64,000 nt of DNA. Origin: Streptomyces sp. SPB162. Lineage in GTDB: Bacteria; Actinomycetota; Actinomycetes; Streptomycetales; Streptomycetaceae. The stretch lies in assembly GCF_029504575.1 (NCBI RefSeq), contig NZ_JAQFII010000001.1:6579001-6643000 (forward strand), read 5' to 3'. Under the pieces are notes generated by a model. That model was not told where the DNA came from, ran no database searches, and worked only from the letters and a program-made list of their open reading frames with translations. Each line of letters starts with the position of its first letter. Positions within the stretch are counted from its first letter, which is position 1. The position numbers and the translations under genes were made by a program. This document shows, piece by piece, positions 45,150 through 57,400 of the stretch.

Positions 45150-45430
45150 GCTGTCAGGGCAGCCGTGTTGATATACATCAGCCCCTCGAGATTGACGTCA
45201 ACCACCGGGTCTCGGTCGTCGATCCAGGCGCGGAGCGAGTCAGCATTGAGCATGACGTTGGCGGCATTCACCAGAATGACAAGACGCCCAAAGCGGCCCG
45301 TGATTCCTGGGGCGATGTGCGCCGCGGCGTCCGCCTGCGTCACGGCCGCTGCGACGATCAGGGATTCTCCCCCTGCCGGCAATGGCCTTGGCAAGTTCCT
45401 CGACCCGCTCTCGGCGGCGCCCTGACACCT
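45150..45430 (-). pseudogene. Truncated, frameshifted SDR remnant
   Basis: Two frames together give the inner part of a short-chain dehydrogenase: GRRRERVEELAKAIAGRG, then ITGRFGRLVILVNAANVMLN and VVDVNLEGLMYINTAAL. The catalytic Tyr and the N-terminal glycine motif are absent. The N-terminus is cut exactly where the att-associated repeat begins at 45429. Confidence 0.55.
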
Positions 45431-45658
45431 TGTGGATTGCTGACAAGCCGCTCACACTGGAGGGGAGCTTCGGGCAGGGTGCCAAGACCATTGTTGTGGG
45501 GACTAGTTGGGGACCACACGACTTGCGCGATTCAGAGCAATCGGCGCGTTACTGCACGAAGTGGCGCGATGGTTTGTCTCATTTACTGGGGGAATAGTTC
45601 ATCGGCATTTGCTGGGGGTCAAGGGGTCGCAGGTTCAAATCCTGTCGTCCCGACGGTG
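45429..45658 (+). repeat. tRNA-Pro attachment end (left copy)
   Basis: About 230 bases that align with 59681-59911. The last 47 bases (45612-45658) are identical in both copies and are the 3' half of a tRNA-Pro gene: anticodon loop CTGGGGG (anticodon GGG), T-arm GCAGGTTCAAATCCTGT, and acceptor strand CGTCCCG. The tRNA 5' half is absent, so this is an element-chromosome or element-element junction, not a working tRNA gene. The first 180 bases are imperfectly repeated (GACAAGCCGCTCACACTG, GGGGACTAGTTGGGGACCAC) and look like an element end with integrase sites. Confidence 0.75.
45498..45520 (+). promoter_or_regulatory. Possible integrase arm-type site
   Basis: GGGGACTAGTTGGGGACCAC is found here and, exactly, at about 59751-59770. 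Related forms are GTCCCCAAATGGTCCCC (about 45719-45735, opposite orientation) and GGGGACCATTGGGGGACCACC (about 45996). The repeated GGGGAC pairs at both sides of the att core suggest arm-type binding sites for the tyrosine integrase family. Confidence 0.45.
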
Positions 45659-45672
45659 TTTACGCAGGTCAG

Positions 45673-45706
45673 AGGCCGTCTCCGCTTTGCGGGGGCGGCC
45701 TTCTCC
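45673..45706 (+). terminator. Hairpin with T-rich tail just after the tRNA-Pro 3' end
   Basis: AGGCCGTCTCCGC, TTT loop, GCGGGGGCGGCCT with G-T pairs, followed by TCTCCCTTCCTTTT. It is placed like the terminator of a tRNA gene, which hints that 45660 onward was originally the chromosomal downstream flank of tRNA-Pro. Confidence 0.5.
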
Positions 45707-47215
45707 CTTCCTTTTGTAGTCCCCAAATGGTCCCCAGGGCTCGTTGTGGCGGGCTGTTTGCGCAGGACAGGCACGGTTGGTACACCTTGACCGGGTCAAT
45801 GAGGGCTATGTTCTGCCGCGGCGTGCCGGGACCGTTCGGAAAGTACCCGAGCGGTAGGTGGCAGCTTGCCTGCGGTGGGCGCCGGACGGATGTTTGGAAC
45901 CCTCGTTGGCCTGGCGTTCTCGCATGGCGGCAGCGCGGACGGGCAGGAGTGGTCCCCTGGTTGCTTTCGAGGGTGGGATGGACTTCTTCTGCGTCCGGGG
46001 ACCATTGGGGGACCACCTTGCTGAGCGGGCCGGTTTGGACCTGTCGGGGGCTGGGCGCGGCCCTGGATGTTGTGAAGTCCTTACAACTGCTTGGGATTAC
46101 CATGCGACGGCGGCTGGATGTCGCAGTGAGTCCACCGCCGGGCCTAACGGGGCGGAGCTGGCCAAGTGTGCGGACTCCGCTGTGGCTGTACCACCGACGA
46201 TTTGGTGGCGTCCGTGGCCATTGAAATCTCCGGCCTGGATGTGAGCCTAGTTCCATAGACTCCATGTGGTATTGGGCCAGGAGAGGATCGGGGGGTGTGC
46301 CGGTGCTGTTGCGGAGGTCGGGCCCGGAAATCGCTGCGGTGGTCAGGTCGCCTTGAGCTGGCGTCGTCGTCGTTACGCTGCAAGCCTTGACTGGACACTG
46401 GATTGGGCTCGGGAACGAGTCAGTGTGCGGAGTGTCAATGCTCCGGTATTCATAGCGGGCGACAAGGAATTGCAGGATGACGTTGGTGTCAGGATGGCGC
46501 TGGCGCAATTCCAAGCCGAGGTTGTGCACGGTCTGCAGGGCGGAGATCGCCAGCGCTGTGGTGAGGCGCTCCTCGGTGAGCATCGAGGCCCGCACCTTGA
46601 ACGCCCCAGTCCCTCCAACATGTCGGCAAGCTGCCCGGTCTAGCGCAGGTGCGCCCGCTGCACCCTTGCCTCCCGGCCGGGCAAACCGTCGCAGTCCCGG
46701 CGAGGCGTCATCGACAGCACCCGCGCCCGCTCGGCTTGAACAGCGGCCGCATGCCCGCGATCTGTTGCTTGGTACCGGGGGCCACCGAGTGGTGGCAGTG
46801 GTGGTGCCTGCCTCGCTCATGCCGCACATCAGCCCCGCCCGTTGCCGGATCACCCGGTGGGGCGACCGGTCGAACGGTGCCCGACCTTTGGCAGCAGACG
46901 GGTCCTGAAGGGATGAGCAAAGTGTCCGGTAGCGACCGGGGCGCTGTTACCGAAGCCAGCGGTCCGATGTGCGCCAGAAGGCAGACGGGTGAGCGGTTGG
47001 GGATGTGGGTCAGGGGAGCAAGCCGTCCGGACTTCTCAAGGCGGCTTCGGGTGTTTGGTGGCGTCTTCTTGCTCGCAGAACTGAGGTGTCGATCGACGAC
47101 ATCTCGTGGTGTGGCCATGCGCCGGGCGACTGCACCACGCCGGTAATATCAACGGATGAAGCCCGTAGCGTAAGGCGCCGTGCCGAGGGGCCGCCCTGAC
47201 AGTGATGGAGCCCAC
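45707..47215. other. About 1.5 kb without a convincing gene
   Basis: Long open frames exist on both strands but have low-complexity, shadow-like composition and no recognisable domain. A short helical patch on the minus strand around 46.5 kb (LTTALAISALQTVHNLGLEL) may be a relic. The stretch holds two further GGGGAC-type repeats. It looks like decayed DNA at an element end. Confidence 0.5.
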
Positions 47216-48089
47216 GTGAGACGTCGCGCCCTGTTGGCCGCCATAGCGGGTGCGACGGCGGCTGGATGTTCGGCGGCTCAGCCGGAGCACCCCGACGTGG
47301 CCCCGCGTATCGCCTGTACCGGGAGCGCGGCAGCCGACACTTGCGCCTTCGGTCACGCCGCCATTGTCGGATGTGAGGCCGGAACCCGCTCGTGCGGCTG
47401 TGGTAGCCCGCTACGGTGCTCTCAAGGCCCGCAGTTGGGGGTTTCACGCTCCCGGCGTGGTGACTTCCCTCCCCGCCTCGCAGCGGGCGATTGCGTTGAC
47501 CTTCGACGCGTGCGGCGGGCGGGGTGGCAGTGGTTACGACCGTGACTTGATCGACTTCCTTCGGTCGCGTCGGGTGCCGGCGACGCTGTTCTTGAACTCT
47601 CGCTGGATTGACGCGAACCCAGTGGCTTTTCGCCAGTTGGCGGGTGAGCCGTTGTTCGAGATAGCCAATCACGGGACCCGGCATCCGCCCTTGTCGGTGT
47701 CCGGTCGCTCCGCCTATGGCATCCCCGGCACCCGAAATGCTGGGGAGGTCTACGATGAGGTGGCGGGAAATCATGCCAAGCTCACCCGGTTGCTCGGCCG
47801 TGCACCCCGTTTCTTCCGGCCGGGTACCGCCTACTGCGACGATGTCGCCGCACGCATCGTGACCGTACTACACGAGCGGGTTGTGGCGTTCACGGTCAAC
47901 GGCGATGGCGGCGCGACCTTCACACCCCAGCAGGTAGACGACACCGTTCGCCGGGCCCGTGCGGGGTCGATCGTGATCGGGCACATGAATCACCCGGAGG
48001 GCGGCACCGCCGAGGGGATCGCCAAGGCGATACCCCGGCTGTTGGCGTCCGGCCACCGGTTCGTGCGTCTGTCCGATGCCCTGCACTGA
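47216..48089 (+). pseudogene. Polysaccharide deacetylase lipoprotein, apparent frameshift in linker
   Basis: GTG 47216 with GGAG upstream starts a lipoprotein signal (RRRALLAAIAGATAAGCSAA). The NodB-type catalytic domain is in a different frame: TFDACGG with the metal aspartate, NHGTRHP with two metal histidines, FFRPGTAYCDD, and the final GSIVIGHMNHPEGG. The shift falls in the disordered linker. Removing one C from the run at 47290-47293 joins both parts into a protein of about 290 residues. Such exported enzymes deacetylate peptidoglycan or other N-acetyl sugars. The gene is convergent with the amidase gene. If read as assembled, translation could only begin inside the linker. Confidence 0.75.
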
Positions 48090-48128
48090 AACGTCCGGCA
48101 CGCCTCGGGTCGGGCGAAGGCCGTGCCC

Positions 48129-48162
48129 CACCTGGATGTACGTCATGACGCACATCCAGGTG
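48129..48162. terminator. Hairpin between convergent genes
   Basis: CACCTGGATGT at 48129-48139 pairs with ACATCCAGGTG at 48152-48162, an 11-pair perfect stem with a 12-base loop. It lies between the deacetylase stop and the amidase stop, so it can serve both directions. Confidence 0.65.
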
Positions 48163-48174
48163 AGACACGCGTAG

Positions 48175-48220
48175 GCGCCCGCCAGGCGGCCCCGGGAATC
48201 CGGTGCCGCCTGGCGGGCGC
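48175..48220. terminator. Strong hairpin between convergent genes
   Basis: GCGCCCGCCAGGCGGC at 48175-48190 is fully complementary to 48205-48220, a 16-pair stem around a 14-base loop, followed by GCAAAAAC. A second bidirectional terminator-like structure directly after the first. Confidence 0.7.
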
Positions 48221-48256
48221 GCAAAAACATCGGGTTGGGAAATGTCCGTCGACCAG

Positions 48257-51096
48257 TTAGCCGACGAGGGCGTTGTACATCTGCCAGCCGGTAGTGACGG
48301 TGGTGTGCGGGCGGCGAAGGGGGCTGCCGCATTGCCGGTGCCGCGGTAGAGCCACAGGGTGCCGGTGGTGTCGCGGGCGAGCAGATCCGCCTTGCCGTCA
48401 CCATTCAGGTCGGACGTGCCGACCAGCAGGTTGAAGATCTGCCAGCCGGGGCCGACCTTGACCCGCGCGGCGAAGGGGGCTGCCGCGTTGCCGGTGCCGC
48501 GGTAGAGCCACAGGGTGCCGGTGGTGTCGCGGGCAAGCAGATCCGCCTTGCCGTCGCCGGTCAGATCGCCGCCGCCCACCAGCATGTTGTGCATCTGCCA
48601 CCCGGTCCCGACCTTGGTCCGGGCGGCGAAGGGGGCTGCCGCGTTGCCGGTGCCGCGGTAGAGCCACAGGATTCCCGCGCTGTCCCGGCCGACCAGGTCG
48701 GACGTGCCGTCGCCGGTCATGTCCCCCACGCCGATGAGGGCGTTGTAGGTCTGCCAGCCGGCACCGACCTTGGTCCGCGCGGCGAAGGGCGCCGCGATGT
48801 TGCCGGTGCCCTTGTAGAACCACAAGGTCCCCGACGCGTCACGCGCGACCAGGTCGCCGGTGCCGTTGGCGCGGAACCCGGCCAGGTCGACCAGGGCGTT
48901 GTAGCCCTGCCAGCCGCCGCCGACCCGGTAGCGGTAGAGGAACGGGGAGGCGGCCGTGCCGCTGCCCTGGTACTGCCACAGCGTGCCGGAGCTGTCGCGG
49001 GCGAGCAGGTCGGATCGGGTGGCGCCGCTGGGAGGGCTCGTGGTGCTGATTTGCTGCACATCGTCGGCCCGGACCCAGGCGATGCGGTGGTTGTACCGGA
49101 TCGGGATGAACTTGGTGATTCCGGTGACGCGTGTGTGGTCGCCGGGTGCGCTGTTGTCGTAGTTCATGGCATAGAAGTAGTCACCGGCCACCGCTGGGCC
49201 GCCGGGCACGTAGGCCTGGCCGGCCTTGATGCTGTATTTCGTCAGTGCCTTGTCGGTGTCCGCCTGGACGGGTACCTGCGTGCCGGTGTAGTCAGCCGTG
49301 CGCGGATACGCCCGGCCGTACACGGCGATCGAGGCGAGGCCCGCCTTCGGCGTGAGGACCTGCTGCGCACTGGTGCCCACCGGGGCGGTGAGCTGGCCGC
49401 CGGGGTTGTAGAACCAGCCCTGCTTACCGCCGTACCAGATCGACGTCCAGTCGCCCTTCACGGCCGCGACCACGTAGTGGTTTCCCGTGACAGCCTTGGC
49501 CGCCCAGTCCGGCCCCTGCGTACTGCCCGCCGCGCCACCGCGCAGATACGGATCGGCGATCAGCGCCGAGCTGGTGGAGGCGTCGGAGTACAGGTAGAGG
49601 AAGTTCGCCGGGTGCGGCGTTTGCGTGACGCAGGTGGGCGAGCAGTACACGATGGCAGGCTGGTTAGCCGTGGTGAACGGCGGCGCAATGGTGATCTCCT
49701 GGCCGACCCGTACCGGGCTGCCCGCACCCCCGTCACCGGTCGGCGCGCCCATCAAGGAGAAGTAGTGGTTCCAGTCCCAGTAGGGGCCCGGGTCCCAGTG
49801 CATGCCGGCCACGTTGGCGTCGATCGGGCCGGGGACCTCGTCGTGGCCGATGATGTGCTCGCGGTCCAGCGGGATTCCGAACCGAGTGGCCAGGTACTTC
49901 ACCAGCGCCGCCGACGACTCGTACTGCGTCTCGCTGTACCAGGACCCCGCCTTGATCGCGTAGCCCTCGTGCTCGATACCGATGGAGTGCATGTTGAGGG
50001 TCTTGTTGCCGGCCTGCCAGGCCGTGTCCTTGGTCGGCACCAGCTGGGTGACCAGACCGTCCGAGGCACGGATCAGGTAGTGCGCGCTGGCGGACTTCGT
50101 CGGGTTCTGGAAGACGCTCAGCGAGCCTTCGTAGCCGCCCTCGGTGTCATGGATGACGATATAGCGGATGTCGACGCCGTCGGCGGGCCGGTTCGTGACG
50201 TCGTAGTTGCCGTAGTCCGTCTTGTCCGTGCTGTTCTGCTTGAAGGCCGCGGGCCGGAAGTCGCAGTTCAACCCCGCCGGGCACTCGGGAGTCGGCGTTA
50301 GGTTCGTACTGGCGAACGTCGCGGCTAGGTTCATCTTCGCCGGCTTCACCGGGGTGACCGACCGGTCGGCGGCCAGCGTGACCCGCTGCCCGTCCGCGGT
50401 CACCCGGCTGCTGCCGCGGTTGATGGTCCGGAAGACGCGCTGGGTGAACAGCGCCGCGCCCTTGGCGTCGGGGGCCTGGCTGTAGCGCGCGACGGCCGCG
50501 TACCACTGGCCGGCGTCCTTCGGCAGCGAACCGATCGCCTCTTTCTCGTACTGCGCCAGCAGCGCCGCACCACCCCGCACACTCTCCTCGCGGTCGGTGC
50601 GCAAGGAGGCAGCAGGCTCGTCGGTCAGCTTCGCCGCCGCGTCCAACGTATGCAGCCGCGGGTCGGAGGTATCAGCCTGGTCATCGCCGCCCTGCAGGGC
50701 GCGGGTGGGGTTGAACTTCTTCATCCGGGTCGGGTCGCCGCTCATGTTCAGATGCGACAGCCGCTCCGCGCGGGTGGGCTTCTCGACGTCCGCGGCCATC
50801 ACCTGGGTCAGACCCATGACGTTGTAGTTCCCGGCCGTACTGGGCTGCCCCTGGTGCGTCTCCCACCGCGTCAGGTGGTACGAGACCGCCATCAGCACAC
50901 TCTGCGGAACGTCGAACTCCTGCGCAGCGTCCGCGAACTCCCGCTGCAACCCCGCCGCCGGATCCAGTACTGGAGCAGCGCTGCTGGAGGTATCCGCCAG
51001 CGCGAACGTCCCGATGGCCGCCACGGACCCCGCGATGAGCGTCGCCGCTATGCCGATGGGGAGCAACTTCCCCGACCGGCGATGTGTACGAGTCAA
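48257..51096 (-). CDS. Secreted N-acetylmuramoyl-L-alanine amidase with FG-GAP repeats
   Basis: About 945 residues. It starts at TTG 51096 with GAGG upstream; the signal peptide (LLPIGIAATLIAGSVAAIGT) directs export. Residues 50-250 are a helical part with SVLMAVSYHLTRWETHQGQP. Amidase_2/PGRP domain at about 305-455: IRYIVIHDTEGGYEG (Zn His), SIGIEHEG, and IIGHDEVPGP (Zn His). An SH3-like region follows. Residues 690-945 hold five FG-GAP/VCBS-type repeats of about 51 residues each with the unit DLLARDTTGTLWLYRGTGN. It cuts the amide bond of peptidoglycan stems. The true stop is TAA 48257-48259 after ALVG. The assembled frame jumps near 48305 (two extra bases) and would run on to 47920, so the published 3' end may be wrong. 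Confidence 0.85.
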
Positions 51097-51453
51097 CGAC
51101 CTGCCTCAATCTCCCGGGCGCACCCAGGCGCCCCTAGCGTCATGTCCAAGACAGACAGACGGTAGCAGCGGAACGTGGCGCGAGGGCGTTGGTATCCACC
51201 CAGCGGCTCTCGTGAGGCACTACAGGACGTGACTGGTTGTCAGCTTGCACTATGCCGACGGACGTTGGCGATGTCGGACGACCTTTCCGTTGGGTCAGCT
51301 GCTCAGTTTCCTTGGATGGTAACGGTTTGGCATCCTTGGGCATCGCAAAGATCGGCAAGCGCCCCTTTTTGAGGCTGAGAGCCACCTTTTGACCACCGCT
51401 ACGGTTCGCGTGCACGGCTCAGGTCATGAGCCGATTACAGACAGTAGGCATAC
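51097..51453. other. Divergent promoter region between amidase and RHS genes
   Basis: About 360 bases. No riboswitch of the type found before many streptomycete cell-wall hydrolases was recognised. The segment 51300-51400 is relatively AT-rich and would fit the promoter of the RHS gene. Confidence 0.4.
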
Positions 51454-54400
51454 ATGGAAGTCAGAGGGTTGCGGGCTTGGCGTGGGAGCGCCTGGCCCAA
51501 TCCGGGGGGTACGTGGACGCGGCGCATAGCCGTGTCCGTGGCGGTGGCGATGGCCGTGACCATGCTGGACGGCACCAGTGCGGCGATAGCCGTACCCGAG
51601 AAGCCTGCTCCGCAACAGGCAGCTAAAAGCTACGCCACGTCGGCTGCTGATATCCCGTCGGCTCGGGTAGCGGCACGGTTGTCGGGCAAGCAGGTGGAGG
51701 CGCTGTCGGAGCGCTCTGAGACGTCCACGACGTGGGTGAACGCGAATGGTTCGCTGACGACGGAGGTGTCGGCGGGCCCGATCCGCTTCGAGGACGACGG
51801 CCAGTGGCGGTCGGTCGATCTGGACCTGGTGCAAAACGCTGATGGCAGCGTGGCGCCCAAGGCGCACCCGAGGGGCCTGAAACTGGCTGGTGGAAGCGGT
51901 GCGACAGCCCGCTCGCTGACCGATGCTGGCACTGCGCCCGCTCGTGACCTAGTCACGTTGGGTGCAGGCGACCAGCAGATCGCGCTTCAGTGGAAGGGCG
52001 GCCTGCCGAAGCCGACCCTCAACGGGACCCGCGCCACATACGCCAATGCCGTTCCGGGTGCGAACCTGGTTGTGGAAGCCACCCGTACCGGGTTCGAGCA
52101 GTTCGTCGACATCGCCCAGCGCCCCGCGGCAGGGGGCTTCGCCTACACCCTGCCGCTGAAGACCAAGGGCCTGAGCGTCAAACAGCTCGCGGACGGCGGC
52201 CTGCAGTTCACCGACGCGAAGAACAACAAGCAAGCGGTGATGCCTGCCCCCACCATGTGGGATGCGCAGGTGGATCCGGCCTCCGGCGAGCACACCCACC
52301 AAGCCCCGGTCGCGATGAAGGTCGTCGCACACAAGGGCTCGGTCGACCTGGTCTTCACCCCCGACAGTAAGTTCCTGGCGGACCCCGCCACAAAGTTCCC
52401 CGTCACGGTCGACCCGTCTACGGCGACCCTCGGAAACGTTTTCGACACCTACGTCCAGCAGGGCGTCACCGTCGATGAGTCCACGGACACCGAACTGGAC
52501 CTGGGCAACCCCGGCACCACGAACACCGATGGAACCCCGCGCACCGCACGGTCCTTCATCACCTGGAACACGGCACCCTTCGCGGATGCTCTGGTGACCA
52601 GCGCGAACCTGAGCCTGTGGAACTTCCACTCGGGCAACAACGTCGACTGCAAGCCATACCCGTGGGAGGTGTGGGACGTCGACAAGGCGTCCACGTCCAC
52701 CCGGTGGCCAGCGCAGCCGGTCTGGCACACCAAGTCCGCCACCTCGACGGAGACCCGCGGCAACCCCTCGTGCACCGCGGCACCGGACGGATGGATCAAC
52801 GCTGACGTCACCACCCTCGCCCAGACCTGGGCGTCGCTGAAGAACGCCACGTCCGGCATGGGCCTGCGCGCTTCGAGCGAAACGGTGGTTGCGCAATGGA
52901 AGCGGGTGAACTCCGCGAACGCAGCGTCCAACCCGCCCAAGCTGGTCGTCACCTACAACTACCGGCCGCGCACCGGGACCGATCAGCAGGCCGGACCGCC
53001 GTTCTTCAAGGACACTGCCAACACCTGGCAGGTCAACACGGTGACCCCCACACTGCGGGACACGTTCGCCGACCCGAACAATGACAAGGTCAGCGGCACC
53101 TTCCAGATCTTCGACAACGCTACCGGCACCCAGGTCGGCTCCAACATCACCTCGCCGTTCGTGGCCGCCGGCCAGCCGGCGTCGGTGACGGTGCCGGCCG
53201 GGCTGCTGACCAACGGCAAAACCTACAAGTTCCGCACCACCCCGTACGACGGCACCCACTACAACCTCGGTTGGTCACCGTACGCACTGTTCACTGTCGA
53301 CACCGCTGCTCCCTCGGCGCCGTCCGGGGTCACCTCCACGGACTATCCGAGCGCCTCGTGGGTCAAGGGAGCGGGGCAGGCCGGGAAGTTCACCGCGACC
53401 CCGCCAGCCGGTGACCAGAACGGCATCGAGTGGTCGCTGGACGGCACCACCTGGACCAAGGTTCCCACCGGCGGCACCACGACCCCGGTGACGTTCAACG
53501 TCACCCCGGCCAAGGCCGGCACCAACACCTTGCAGGTCCGGTCCACGGACAAGGCCGAGAACAAGTCCGAACCAGTCACCTACACCTTCCACGCCGGACC
53601 GGGCGGGGTCACCCTGCCCGACGAGGGCACCCGCACCGCTGCCCGCGTCCCGCTCACCGCGGAGGCCGACAGCACGAAATACACCAGCGTCTCCTTCTCC
53701 TGGCGCCGCGGTGACGCCGACACCTGGACCACGATCCCGGCCGGCGATGTCACCAATGCCGGAGCCTCGGTGGGGTCCTGGCCACTGGTTCTGATCGGGG
53801 GCAAGAGCCCCGACCTGACGTGGAACGCCACCAATACCGTCAACCCCGACGGCGCGGTCCAGCTCCGCGCGGACTTCACCGGCCCGAACAGCGCCGCGGT
53901 GTCCTCCGACCCGATCAGCGTGATCGTGGACCGCACTGCTGACGGCGCCGCCACGGAGAACATCGGTCCGGGCTCGGTGAACCTGCTCACCGGCGACTAC
54001 ACCCTGACCGGAACCGACGCGTCGTTCTTCGGCATGTCGGTCTCGCGTACCGCCTCCTCGCGCTCGCCGCAGGCGGGAGCGAGCCAGGAGGGCCAGGCAT
54101 CGATCTTCGGTAAGGAATGGTTGTCCGGCACCATCGCCGAGGCCACCGAATCGGACTACACCGAGATCCGCAAGAGCTCCGCCACCTCTTTGGACGTAGC
54201 CGGCAGCGAGGGCTCGACGATCAAGTTCACCGCTAACGCGGCCAGTAACGGCTGGGTACCCGAAACGGGATCGGAGGACCTGACGTTGAAGGGGTCCTTC
54301 ACCTCCGGTGACTTCACCCTGTCCGACAGCGACGGCACGGTCACGACCTTTACCAAAGTCGCTGCCGCAGCTACCACCTGGACGGTCAGCAGCTCGCTGC

Positions 54401-57400
54401 TCGACGGCCTGACGAACTCCACCACCAAGGTGGTCTCCGAGGCCGTCGTCGTAGCGGGCAAGACCCTGGCCCGACCCAAGCGCGTCATCTCCTCAACCAC
54501 CGCCACCACCCTGGCCACCTGTCAGACCGACCCCACCACCAAGGGCTGCCGGACGCTGGAGTTCGTGTACGCACCCTCCACCACCGCCACGGCGTCCGCT
54601 TTCGGTGACATCAAGGACCAGGTCTCGGCACTGAAGCTGTGGGCCACCGCCCCCGGCGCAGCCTCGTCCACCGCCACCACCGTCGCGAGCTACCTCTACG
54701 ACGCTTCCGGACGGCTGCGCGAGACCTGGGACCCCCGGATCTCTCCCGCGCTCACGACCGCGTACGGCTACGACGCGGCAGGACGGGTCACCGGCCTGAC
54801 CCCGCCCGGGGCAACTCCCCTGGTCGTTCACTTACGGCCAGGCCGGCTCCAACCCCGCGGCCGGTGACGGCATGCTCCTCAAGGCCTCCCGCGCCACCCT
54901 CACCCCGGGCAGCGCAAGCCAGACCAACGGCACCGCGAACACCACCGTGGTCTACGGAGTGCCCCTGGCCGGTACGAACGCCCCGAACAACCTGTCCGCG
55001 ACCGCGACCACGTCCTGGGGGCAGAGCGACCTGCCCACCGACGCCACCGCGGTCTTCCCCGCCGACCTGGTCCCCGCCGCGAACGACGGCGCGAACCTGA
55101 CCGCCGCCGACTACCGGCGGGCCGGGATCCACTACCTCGACGCCTCCGGACGCAAGGTCAACACCGCCACGCCCGGCAACCACGTCTCGGTCACCGAGTA
55201 CGACCGCTACGGCAACACCGTGCGCTCCCTGACCGCCGGCAACCGCCAATTGGCCCTGGGCACCACGACCGCGCAGAAGAGCGAACTGACCGACCTGGGC
55301 ATCAACGCCCTGTCCACCGGGGAACGCGCACAACTCCTTTCCACCACATCCGTCTACGATTCCACCGGCCAGCGCGAGACGGACACCTACGGCCCTCTGC
55401 ACCAGGTCACCCTTGCGGCGAACCTGGTCAGCGGCACCACGACCGTGGCCACTGCCGGCACGGAGGTGACGGCACGCGCGCACACGCTCAAGGAGTACGA
55501 CACCGGCCGCCCCACCGACGGCACCGCAACCGTCAAGGACCAAGTCACCAAGCAGACCGCTGGCGGGCAGGCCCGCGCGTGGCCTGACCTGCTGACCGAC
55601 CCACGCGTGACCACCACCGGGTACGACTGGGTCAAGGGCATGCCCACGTCCACCACGAAGGACCCCGGGGGGCTGGCGATCACCACCACGACCGCCTACG
55701 ACGACCAGGGCCGGGTCATCAAGACCACCCAGCCCACGTCCACCGGCACCGACGCAGGGGCCATGACCACCACGTATTACACCGGCACCGGATCCGCACC
55801 TTGCGGTGGCCGCCCGGAGTGGGCAGATGCGGTCTGCCAGACCGCACCCGCAGCCGCGATCACCGGCGGAGGCACCAACCCAACGCAGCTGCCGACCAAG
55901 ACCACCCAATACAACGTGTGGGGCGACCCGGCGATCGTCACCGACACCGCCAACTCCGTCACCCGCACCACAACCACCGCCTTCGACGGTGGCGGTCGGC
56001 CCACCACCGTCACCATCACCGGCGGCATCGGCGCGGCGGTGCCCGCGGTGACCACGGTGTACGACACCACTACCGGTGCGGTGCTCACCCAGACCTCCAC
56101 CGCTGGTGGCACGATCACCAAGTCCTACGACCAACTCGGCCGCCAGATGTCGTACACCGACGCCGACGGCGCCACCACCTCCACCCAGTACGACGCCCTC
56201 GACCGGCCGACCACGGTGACGGACTCCGTACCATCGACCACCACCTACACCTACGACACCGCGCTCGACCCGCGCGGGGTGACCACGAAGATCACCGACT
56301 CCGTCGCCGGTGGTTTCACCGCAACGTATGACGCCGATGGAAGCCTGGCGACCCAGGGCCTGCCCGGCGGCTACACCATGACCGAGAACCAGGACCCTGC
56401 CGGCACCGCCACCGACAGGACCTATAGCCGCAACAGCGACAGCACCGTCCTGGTCTCCGACAGCATCACCGAAACCGTCCACGACCAGCAGGCCGCCCAC
56501 ACCGGCACCCCAGGGGTCACCGCGTCGCAGAACTACACCTACGACAAGACCGGCCGCCTCACCCAGGTCCAGGACACCACCGCCGATGGGGTCTGCACCA
56601 CCCGTAGCTACACCTTCGACAAGAACACCAACCGCAAAACCCTCGGCACCGCCGCGGCAGCACCCAACGCCGACTGCACCACCGCCGGCGGCGCCACCGC
56701 CACCAACACCTACGACAGCGCCGACCGCCTGGTGAACACCGGGTACACCTACGACGCGCTCGGCCGCACCACCGCCAAGCCGGGCACCACGCTGGCGTAC
56801 TACGCCAACGACCTCGCCCAGCAGCAGACCGCAGGAACCCAGCGCCAGACCTGGACTCTCGACTCCAACCTGCGCTTCCGATCCTTCACCACCGAGTCCA
56901 ACGCGTCCGGCACCTGGACCCAGACGGGGTCCAAGGTCAACCACTACGACACCGACGCCGACAACCCCCGGTGGATCACCGAGGACACCGCCGGCAACCT
57001 CACCCGCAACGTCGACGGCATCGACGGCGACCTCGCCGCCACCACCACCAAAACCGGCGACACCGTCCTGGAACTGGCCGATCTGCACGGCGACATCACC
57101 CTGCAACTCCCCCTCGACACCAGTGTCGCCCCGACGGTCCTGGACGCCGACGAATACGGCAACCCCCGGCCCGGCCAGACCGCAACCCGCTATGCATGGC
57201 TCGGCGGCAAGCAGCGCTCCGACGAGACCGTCACCGGTCTCACCCTCATGGGAGTCCGCCTCTACGACCCCACCACCGGACGCTTCCTGTCTACCGACCC
57301 CGTTCCCGGCGGAAACCCCAATGCCTACACCTACCCCGCCGACCCCATCAACGCCTATGACCTCGACGGTCGCTTTGGGTGGCACTGGAAAGCTCCGTGG

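Noticed and set aside
45669..46853. Minus-strand open frame of 394 residues
   Set aside because: Low-complexity, Arg/Pro/Thr-rich composition, overlapping frames on both strands and no conserved domain.
48589..50301. Plus-strand open frame of 570 residues opposite the amidase
   Set aside because: Shadow of the FG-GAP and amidase coding region, without ribosome site or domain.
51097..51453. c-di-AMP (ydaO-type) riboswitch before the amidase
   Set aside because: The leader lacks the conserved paired motifs expected, and the gap is shared with a divergent gene.
54800..54880. Programmed frameshift in the RHS gene
   Set aside because: There is no slippery heptamer or following structure of the usual kind. 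The single extra G in a G-run matches the other indels in the window.
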